Shown here in pieces: positions 25,665 through 33,700 of a stretch of 64,000 bases of DNA (position 1 is its first letter; the number at the start of each line of letters is the position of its first letter). The stretch covers positions 248,001 to 312,000 of the forward strand of contig NZ_FZNS01000003.1 in NCBI RefSeq assembly GCF_900188255.1, written 5' to 3'. The notes under the pieces are model-generated. The model saw nothing but the letters and a program-made list of their open reading frames with translations. It was not told the origin of the DNA and ran no database searches. Source of the DNA: Hymenobacter mucosus (lineage in GTDB: Bacteria; Bacteroidota; Bacteroidia; Cytophagales; Hymenobacteraceae). The translations under genes and the position numbers were made by a program.

Positions 25665-28214
25665 ATGGAAGATTCCCCGATCAACGACCCCAGCAAGGCT
25701 GGCAAAACTGAAGAGCAAAAGGCCGAGAATGCGCCCAAGAGTGGCGAACGGCCTGACCAAGGTACTGCCCCAACCAATGACCACTACCGCCCCGACCCGC
25801 AGCACGACCGGGACCAAACTGTAATACCCGCTCCCGACGTGGCCAACGCTAAGTACCACCACTCAATTTTGGCTCAGCCACCAGAGGGATTTACTGGCCT
25901 GAAGCTGGAGGAGCGCGCGAAAGTAGCCGCCGGCGTAACGGCCGTTATCAAGTCAATGGAGTTCAACTGGGGCGAAGCGGGCCTTACCCGCGGCACCAAG
26001 GGCCTGTTGAAAATGAACCAGAAGGACGGGTTCGACTGCTCGTCTTGCGCCTGGCCCGACCCCGACGACCACCGCTCCGTGGCTGAGTTCTGCGAGAACG
26101 GCGCTAAGGCTACTGCCTCCGATGCCGACGACAAAGCCGCCGGCCCGGAATTCTTTGCTAAGCACAGCTTGGCCCAACTGTCACGCATGACGGACCGCGA
26201 CCAGAATAATGCGGGCCGCCTAACTCATCCCATGGTGAAACGCCCCGGCGACAATCATTATTCACCCATTGAGTGGTCGGAGGCGTTTCAGATTGTTGCT
26301 GATAACCTGAACTCCCTGGCCTCGCCGGATGAGGCTCTGTTCTACACCTCGGGCAAAGTGCCAAATGAGCCGGCGTTTTTGTTCCAGCTCTTTGCCAAGA
26401 TGTTGGGTACCAACAACCTGCCCGATTGCTCTAACATGTGTCACGAAAGCAGCGGCGCCGCCCTTAGCCCTACCCTGGGCCTAGGCAAAGGCTCCGTAAC
26501 GCTCAATGACATTCACGAAGCTGAAGTAATCCTCATTATTGGGCAGAACCCCGGCACCAACCACCCACGCATGCTCACGGCCCTGCAAAAGGCCAAGCGC
26601 AACGGAGCCAAGATTATTGCGGTGAACCCGTTGCCAGAAGCCGGCCTGCTGCACTTCAAAAATCCCCAGGACTTCATGAACCCCTTCCGGGCGCTGGGCG
26701 CTCTGCTGGGCGACGGCACGCAGATTACCGACCTATTCCTGCAAGTGCGGGTAGATGGGGATATGGCGCTGCTGCGCGGCATCATGAAGCACTTGTTTGA
26801 GGCTGAAGACATGAATCCCGGTCAGGTGGTAGACCGGCCCTTCATCGAGAAGTATACCACGGGCTTCGAGTCGTTCGAGCAGAATATCCGCAATACTTCC
26901 TGGGAAGATATTGAGGAGCTGAGCGGTATTACGCGGGCCCAGCTGCTGGAAGCAGCCAATATGCTGGCCACTAAGCAGAAAATTATAACCTGCTGGGCTA
27001 TGGGCGTAACTCAGCAGCGCCAGGGGGTGCAAACCATACAGGAGATTGTAAACCTACAACTCATGAAGGGCGCCATTGGCAAGCCGGGTGCGGGAACTTG
27101 CCCGGTGCGCGGCCACTCTAACGTGCAAGGCGACCGGACCATGGGGGTTTGGGAACAACCTACCAAAGAGTTTCAGGACTCCTTGGCAAAGGAGTTCAAC
27201 TTCAAGCCACCATATGAGCACGGTTACGACACGGTGGAGGCTATCAAGGCCATGTACAAGGGCAAGACCAAGGTATTCTTTAGCTTGGGAGGCAACCTGC
27301 TGGCGGCCGGCCCCGACACCGAAGTTATTGCTGAAGGCATGCGCAAGCAGAAGCTCACGGTATTCGTAGGCACCAAGCTCAACCGCGGCCACCTGACCAC
27401 GGGCGAAACCAGCCTGCTGCTACCCTGCTTTACCCACGCCGATATCGACATGCAGAAATCGGGGCAGCAGATGACTTCCTGCGAGAACTCCATGGGGGTA
27501 GTAAGCCAGAATAAAGGCGTGCTGGTTCCCTTGGCTGGGCAGATGATGAGCGAGGTAGCCATTTTGGCCGGAGTAGCCATTGCTACCCTGGGCAACAAGA
27601 TCAACATTGCTGACTGGGTAGCCATGACGGAGAACTACGACGTCATCCGCGACCATATCAGCCGGGTAATTCCGGGCTTCGAGAACTTCAACGAGAAGCT
27701 ACGCCGCCCCGGTGGATTCTACCTGCCCAATGGCCCGCGCGAACGGAAGTTCACTACCAAAAATGGGATGGCCAACTTCACTACTACCGAGCTGGAAAAG
27801 TACGTGAACGAGCCCGACCAGTTGATTCTGATGACAGTGCGCAGCCACGACCAGTTCAACACAACCATTTACGACTACAACGACCGGTACCGGGGCGTGC
27901 ACAATGAGCGTCGTGTGTTGTTCATGAACCCGCAAGACATTGCCGAGCGGGGGCTGAACGCCAAGGACCTTATCGACATCACCAGCCACTACAAAGGCGA
28001 GAAGCGCACGGTAGAGAAATTTATTGCTATTCCCTACGATATTCCGAAGGGCAACGTGGCCGCCTACTTCCCCGAGGCGAACCCCCTTGTGCCGGTAGGT
28101 AGCGTTGCGAAAACCAGCAATACGCCCACCTCAAAGTACGTGGTAGTAACGGTGGAGGCCACCCGCAAAACCGTAGGAGCCCCCGTTGAGCTTCGCGTGG
28201 GTGCTGAAGCCTAG
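25665..28214 (+). CDS. FdhF/YdeP family molybdopterin oxidoreductase, copy 2
   Basis: 849 residues, colinear with copy 1 along its whole length and roughly three quarters identical by eye. It keeps the acidic/Pro-rich leader (PKSGERPDQGTAPTND), the DGFDCSSCAWPDPDDHRS cluster region, the catalytic Cys-His in NMCHESSGAAL and the C-terminal YDYNDRYRGVHNERR. Both catalytic sites look intact, so neither copy is a pseudogene. Differences concentrate in the leader, around residues 330-420 and at the C-terminus. Two short tracts are nearly identical in DNA to copy 1 (see findings). Separate termination suggests independent control, perhaps isozymes for different conditions. A bidirectional terminator follows at 28237-28278. 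Confidence 0.9.
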   Translation: MEDSPINDPSKAGKTEEQKAENAPKSGERPDQGTAPTNDHYRPDPQHDRDQTVIPAPDVANAKYHHSILAQPPEGFTGLKLEERAKVAAGVTAVIKSMEFNWGEAGLTRGTKGLLKMNQKDGFDCSSCAWPDPDDHRSVAEFCENGAKATASDADDKAAGPEFFAKHSLAQLSRMTDRDQNNAGRLTHPMVKRPGDNHYSPIEWSEAFQIVADNLNSLASPDEALFYTSGKVPNEPAFLFQLFAKMLGTNNLPDCSNMCHESSGAALSPTLGLGKGSVTLNDIHEAEVILIIGQNPGTNHPRMLTALQKAKRNGAKIIAVNPLPEAGLLHFKNPQDFMNPFRALGALLGDGTQITDLFLQVRVDGDMALLRGIMKHLFEAEDMNPGQVVDRPFIEKYTTGFESFEQNIRNTSWEDIEELSGITRAQLLEAANMLATKQKIITCWAMGVTQQRQGVQTIQEIVNLQLMKGAIGKPGAGTCPVRGHSNVQGDRTMGVWEQPTKEFQDSLAKEFNFKPPYEHGYDTVEAIKAMYKGKTKVFFSLGGNLLAAGPDTEVIAEGMRKQKLTVFVGTKLNRGHLTTGETSLLLPCFTHADIDMQKSGQQMTSCENSMGVVSQNKGVLVPLAGQMMSEVAILAGVAIATLGNKINIADWVAMTENYDVIRDHISRVIPGFENFNEKLRRPGGFYLPNGPRERKFTTKNGMANFTTTELEKYVNEPDQLILMTVRSHDQFNTTIYDYNDRYRGVHNERRVLFMNPQDIAERGLNAKDLIDITSHYKGEKRTVEKFIAIPYDIPKGNVAAYFPEANPLVPVGSVAKTSNTPTSKYVVVTVEATRKTVGAPVELRVGAEA

Positions 28215-28236
28215 TACAGTAGCCGAACTACTCATA

Positions 28237-28278
28237 CAAAGAAAAAGCCCGACCATTTCCGGTCGGGCTTTTTCTTTG
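28237..28278. terminator. Bidirectional terminator between FdhF copy 2 and tamL
   Basis: Perfect 18-base arms (28237-28254 and 28261-28278) around a 6-base loop, with A-rich and T-rich ends. It sits between convergent genes and can stop transcription from both sides. Confidence 0.88.
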
Positions 28279-28305
28279 TGGTGCTACCGTATAGCTACAT
28301 CGGCC

Positions 28306-30741
28306 TTAGAAGGGGTAGCCAATACCGATATTCAGCTTGATGGCTTTGTAGCCGGTTTCGTTTGCACGGATGTTGTCGAGTTGTCCCGGAACAGTGGTGC
28401 TGGGTACCGTAAAGGTGCTGTTCTTGTAGGGGTACACCAGCGGATAGGCCGCATCCAGACGAATCACGAAGAACTGCACGTCGATGCGGATACCCGCCCC
28501 CGCCCCGATGGCCAACTGCTTCAGAAAGGTATTGAACTTGAACTGACCGTTCTCCCCATCGGGGTTGCCGTTTTCGTCGTACGTGGGGCGGCTTGGGTCG
28601 CCATTCACTAGCCACACGTTGCCAGCATCCACAAATAGGGCGCCTTTCACATACGGGAACAAGTCTTGGCGGTATTCTGCGTTGGCTTCTATCCGAATGT
28701 CACCAACCTGGTCGTAAAAGCCACTGTTCGACTCATTCTGCGCATCGGTAGGGCGGTAGGTGCCTGGCCCAATGCCGCGGGCGTTGAAGGCCCGTACGCT
28801 GTTGGGGCCGCCAATGCCGTACTGCTTCAGGTAGGGCATGGTGCTGGAATTCAGGTAGGGTACGCCCGCCCCAATCAGCAGGCGGGTAGCAATCTTGTTG
28901 CCGCTGGTAGGGTTGGAGGAAGTCCGGTAGTAATTACGGAATTCCAGGTTTACTTGCGTGTACTGCGAGTACTGCTGCCCGAAGAGGCTGTATGCCCGGG
29001 TGCCGTCATCGTTGGTGGTTTTGCTGACCCCGCTTAAGTTTTGCAGTAGGTAGGCCAGGTTGCCGGAAAGCTGTAAGCCGCCGCTGAAATAGATTTGGTT
29101 GCGGCGCTGCTCTAGTACCTGCTGGTTGTAGGTGTAAGTATAGCCGCTACCCAGAATAAACTGCTGGCGGAAGCTCTGACGCAGGAAGGGGCGCTCTTGC
29201 AGAAGTTGCTCGAAAACATCCTGCGTGTTGCTGAGGCGCAGGTACTGCAAGTCGATAGGCTGGAAGCGTTGCTCGTTGGTAATCTTGGTTTTCCAGGTGT
29301 AGCCATAGCCCAGGTTGAAAATGTCCTCCCGGAAATACTGTGTGCGCGAAACCAGCTTATAGCCCGCCTCAAAGAAGGTGCGGGGCTGGAAGTCGGAGTT
29401 GACCAGCCGGATGTTGAAAGGGGGCGTAATCAGGCGCGGCACCAGCAGTTGGGCATCGAGGCCATACTGGGTAGATGTAACGCCGGACAGGGCACCCTTA
29501 CCCGTTTCAAAGGAAGCGTTGGCATTAACAAGCAACTGCTCGGCTCCGCGCAGCGCCGACCGGTTGCGGTATTGTACCACAAAGGCCGGGCCGGTGAAGA
29601 TGTTGGAGGTGTTCATTTGCAGCTCCGCCCGAATAGACTTCTTGGGTACCTGCGTCATGCGCACAATGGCGTTCAGGTGCCCATATTCTGCCGAGTCGGG
29701 GACGTTGCGAGCGGGGCGGAACTGCATGTCTACGTACCGGAACGTGCCCAGGCTCATGAGGCGGCTCAGGGTTTGGTCGCTGCGGCGGCGTCGGTAGAGG
29801 CTGTCGGGGTACAGGAACACGGCATTGGTTATGGCCTTGGCCTTAAACATCGATTCGTCTGGGTAGTAGCGGTAGCCCCGGAACATCACAGGCGTCTTGT
29901 TCAGGGTCGTGTCGTTGAGGGTGTAGTCCGTATTCAGCGTCACCCGGTTAAGCACGTAGGGCTGGGCAGCCCGCTTCGGAATACTAGCCTTCACTTTCAG
30001 GTACACGTTCACCTGATTATTGAGGGTGCTATCTACTTGAAATAGCAGGTAATCGGGTGCGAAGTAGTAGTAGCCTTTGTTTTTAAGGGCCGCATCAATG
30101 CGCGTGCGCTCATTCACGAAGGTTTGCAGATTGTAGATGTCGCCTTCTTTGAGCAGGGTGCCCGCCTGGGTTGAGCGAATGTCGCGGTCTAGTAGGGTAT
30201 CGCGTTCTGGGAAGTGAATTTCCTTGATGGTGTAGGGCCGGTTTACGCGGGCCGTGTAATCTACGGAAGCTGTGCGGTCCTTCACCACTACTTTGCTGTG
30301 CACTACCGGCTGAAAGTAGCCGTCGTTGTTGAGGCGGTTCACCATCAGGCCCTGCACCCGGCTAGTGTCTACCGCGCTCAAGAGCACAGGCTCTTCGCCG
30401 TACTTGTCGGCTAGCCAGTGCCCCAAGCCCTTGGTCTTGCCTTCGCCCATGTGCCAGAAATAGAGCTTGGGCCGCAACCCCAGGATGGAGCTGTTGGGTT
30501 TGGGCGTAATTACGGCTTCCAGGTCTGCCTGTACCGTTGCTTCGTTGGGCAGCTTCTCCTTGGTGTTCGACACTAGCTTTACGGTGCTGCCCGTGTAGAG
30601 CTTGGAGCCCTCCGGGATAAACTTAGTGCCACTACAGCTAGCTAGCAGCCCAAGCAGTAGGGCGCCGGCCACTCGGTGGGAGCGGAACGGAGTAGTGGAG
30701 AGCGAGGAAAAAGCAGTTCGGAATGAAAGCACAGGTGGCAA
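28306..30741 (-). CDS. tamL: TamL: lipoprotein Omp85 partner of TamB
   Basis: 811 residues in the longest form. There is no in-frame ATG near the start: the first codons are TTG at 30741 or GTG at 30732. A lipoprotein signal follows (RVAGALLLGLLASC, lipobox LLASC) and then the GTKFIPEGSKLYTGSTVKL opening typical of Bacteroidota TamL. POTRA-like domains occupy about 60-330 (YTIKEIHFPERDTLLD, then KNKGYYYFAPDYLLFQVD). The barrel has the Omp85 loop-6 motif as PNSVRAFNARGIGPG and ends IGIGYPF. With TamB it forms an envelope-spanning assembly needed for lipid transport or outer-membrane homeostasis. It lies about 35-45 bases downstream of tamB in the same operon. Confidence 0.85.
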   Translation of the reverse strand: MPPVLSFRTAFSSLSTTPFRSHRVAGALLLGLLASCSGTKFIPEGSKLYTGSTVKLVSNTKEKLPNEATVQADLEAVITPKPNSSILGLRPKLYFWHMGEGKTKGLGHWLADKYGEEPVLLSAVDTSRVQGLMVNRLNNDGYFQPVVHSKVVVKDRTASVDYTARVNRPYTIKEIHFPERDTLLDRDIRSTQAGTLLKEGDIYNLQTFVNERTRIDAALKNKGYYYFAPDYLLFQVDSTLNNQVNVYLKVKASIPKRAAQPYVLNRVTLNTDYTLNDTTLNKTPVMFRGYRYYPDESMFKAKAITNAVFLYPDSLYRRRRSDQTLSRLMSLGTFRYVDMQFRPARNVPDSAEYGHLNAIVRMTQVPKKSIRAELQMNTSNIFTGPAFVVQYRNRSALRGAEQLLVNANASFETGKGALSGVTSTQYGLDAQLLVPRLITPPFNIRLVNSDFQPRTFFEAGYKLVSRTQYFREDIFNLGYGYTWKTKITNEQRFQPIDLQYLRLSNTQDVFEQLLQERPFLRQSFRQQFILGSGYTYTYNQQVLEQRRNQIYFSGGLQLSGNLAYLLQNLSGVSKTTNDDGTRAYSLFGQQYSQYTQVNLEFRNYYRTSSNPTSGNKIATRLLIGAGVPYLNSSTMPYLKQYGIGGPNSVRAFNARGIGPGTYRPTDAQNESNSGFYDQVGDIRIEANAEYRQDLFPYVKGALFVDAGNVWLVNGDPSRPTYDENGNPDGENGQFKFNTFLKQLAIGAGAGIRIDVQFFVIRLDAAYPLVYPYKNSTFTVPSTTVPGQLDNIRANETGYKAIKLNIGIGYPF

Positions 30742-30775
30742 GTATCAGGTAAATATCGAGGGCTTAGGAAAGCGG

Positions 30776-33700
30776 TTAGCGGCTGGTGGTCGTGCGGCGG
30801 GGCGCCACCCGCGACGAATCACGGCGAGGGTCGGTGGCTACGGTTTGCACCGAGTCTTTAGCGGCCTTGTCTTCCTGCTTTTGGCGCTTACGGGTTTCCT
30901 TATTGGCTTGCTTTACGTCCTTGTCGATACCCTTAAACAGGTCGGCCAGGTTCTGGTAGTCGCGCTGGAAAATCAGGGATGCCCCGTTGCGCACATACTG
31001 CCCGTCGATGTCGCCGTAGGCGTTATTGCGGTAAGCGCGCAGGCGTAGGCGGCCGTTGGCGAGCACATCGTATTCCACGCTCACGTCGCCGGCAAAGCTA
31101 CTCACGCTCTGCTGACCATTCGAGGCTTGGTTGCCGCCGGCCAGGGGCACGTCGGTACCCAGGCGCACCGTCACCCGGTCGTTGAACAGCTGGCGGCGCA
31201 CGGCCACGTTCAGGTCGGTACGGGTTTTCTCCGAGCCAGATGAGTAGTCGGCCTGAGAGTTCACGCCTAGCTCTACCCCTAGGTTGGAGAGGTAGCTGCC
31301 CGTGAGGTTGTTGAGCTGCTGAGTGAGTACCTGACTGGCACTACCGCGCAGTTGGTCGGCCACAATGCTACCACTGCTGCTATCGAAGGGGTTATCGGCC
31401 AAGAAGCGGTTGAGCACCAGCAGGGAGAACACCTGCTTGTTGAGCGCATCAGTCTGGCTGGGCTGGCGCAGTTGGGCGAGGCGGTTTTCAATTTGGGTGC
31501 GCAATTCTGTGCGCGAATCCTCAGGCAGACGAATATCAAAGCTGATGACTGGCTTTAGCAATTCACCCGTCACGTTCAGGAATACATTGAAGGGTAGCTG
31601 GTTGCGAGCCGTTGATTTCAGCGTCTCGTCGCTCAGGCCCTGGCCCGACAACAACTCGGAAGGAGCCGCTCGCACACTGTAGATAGCCGATACGTTGGCC
31701 TGGGCGTTGTATGGGTCGCCCGACCATACGATGTTGCTGCCCTTGGCAATGGTAAAGTCGCGCTCCGTGAGGTCGTAGAGCGACATGTGGTAGCTGCCGC
31801 TGGTCACGTCGAGGCGGCCACTGAGCGTGATGCTACCCACCGGGTCGATGGCCGTGCTGAGCGTACCGTTGGCCCGCACCTTTAGGTTGTCGCCGGAAGC
31901 TTCATCAATGATGATGGTGAAGGGTGTTTCATCGGTGACGGTAATGGTAGCGGCAATATCGAAGCCCGCGGCCGTACGCGCCGAATCAATGGCCAGCTGG
32001 CGGGTCAGCATCGTATCGAGCGGGGCGCTCTTGTCCACGAACTCAACAATACCGTCGCTGCTCACCTTGTCGGCTTCGTCATTGGGCACGGCCAGAAACA
32101 AGTTAGAGCCATCATCAACGCTAGCCGTTGTGCGCACGCGGGGCAAGTTTAGGTCGCCACTAATGCGGGTGTCGGAGTCTACGATGAGCTTACCCCAGAA
32201 CAAGGGGTTTTCGCGCTGGGTGCTCTGCACCGCAATAAAGTTCTCCGTTACGGCCCGCAGCTGGAAGCGGTAGTCCGTCACGTAGTCTCGGGTGAGCACG
32301 TAGCCGTTTACGACCGCTTCGTTGCGCAGGGAGTCCAGGATGGTGAAGTCATCGAACTTGATGCCCCGCTCATCAAACACCAAGCTCTCATTCGGCAAGG
32401 TAAATGGCGCACCCAGTTGCGTGAGCGTAAAGCCCGCCTCGTTGGTAGTCACGGTGCCCCGAATTTGCGGTGCGCTGGTAGTACCCCGTATGGCAAGCTG
32501 ACCCGTGAGGTAGCCGCTGGTTTGCTGCAGTTGCCCTGCGGAGAATGGCTCGGCCGTATTCAGGTTGAAGCGCTGAATGTTGGCTTGCATATCCAAGGCG
32601 CCACTAGTAAAGTAGTTGCCGGTTACTTGTACGTTGTTATTATTTGGCCCCCCGGTGAGGGTGGCATTCACATTGTACCGATCGGTGCTCGGGTTGGTAG
32701 CCTGCAGGCGCAGGTCGCCGATTACCGACTTATTGTAGGCAAAGCTGCCTAGGGTAGCGTCGGCGGTGAAGGCCATGCGCGGCTGTCCAATAGCTCTTAC
32801 CACGGCCAGCCCGTTGAGTGTGCCTCCCACTAGCGAATCTTGGAGGCCGCCGGCCTTGGCCAAGGTGTTCAGGTCGAGGTTGGAAAGACGGGCTTGCAGG
32901 GGGTAGTCGGCGCCGGCTAGGGTTTGCAGCTCAATAAGCTGATTGCCCTGGCTCAGACGCACGTTTTCAGCCCGGATGGCCCCAGTATTCATGGTGTACT
33001 GTAGCCGGTTGTTGGGCTGCACGCTCCACTGTTGGTCGTTGAGCACCAGCTTGGGGTCGAAGCTGAAGGCGTAAGCCGCTCCTTGGTTGATTACTTGCAG
33101 CGCACCGGCCAAGTCGAGCATGGTGGTGCTGTCGTTTTCGGCAATGCGCAGGTGGGTGCCTACCTGGTTGTTGGCAATGCTACCCGAGAGGGTAGGGTTA
33201 GGCAGGCGCAACGTGGTGTCTTGGCTGATCTGACGTAGCCCTAACGCGTAGTCCAGCTTCTGTGGGTCAGACTGCACAGCCAGCTTCAAGGAGTCCAGGG
33301 CGTAGCCCATGTATACAATGCGTCCCACGCGAGTGTTCAGGCGCAGGTCGGCAGCGCGGCTGTCGTAAGAGCCCGTCAGCTTGAAGGGAGTAAGCTGCTT
33401 CAGGTCGGGTACCAGTTGTTGCAGCAGGCGCGGCTGTTTTAGGTTGGCCACGAAGTTGAACTGCCGGTACTCGTTGCTAGGCCGGTATTGCACGCCAGGC
33501 AAATCGAAGTACCGATCAATGTGGCGCTGCAGCTCCGTCGCAATATCACCGAGCCGAGTATTACCGCGCAAGGTTAGGTCGGCCACGCTGGAAGCGAAGT
33601 CTACCTCCGTGCGGCCCGTGCGCTGCACAATACGCCCACTCACCGAGTCGAGGGCGAAGGGCTGGTTATTATTGACGATAACAATGCGGCTGCCGCCAAA

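Noticed and set aside
25241..25711. Overlapping ORFs on both strands between the two FdhF/YdeP genes
   Set aside because: They overlap a terminator and the start of copy 2 and have poor codon patterns.
22647..28214. Selenocysteine-type formate dehydrogenase
   Set aside because: Both copies have an ordinary Cys codon at the catalytic position and no in-frame TGA.
29197..30045. 282-codon plus-strand ORF
   Set aside because: Antisense to tamL, without start context or domain.
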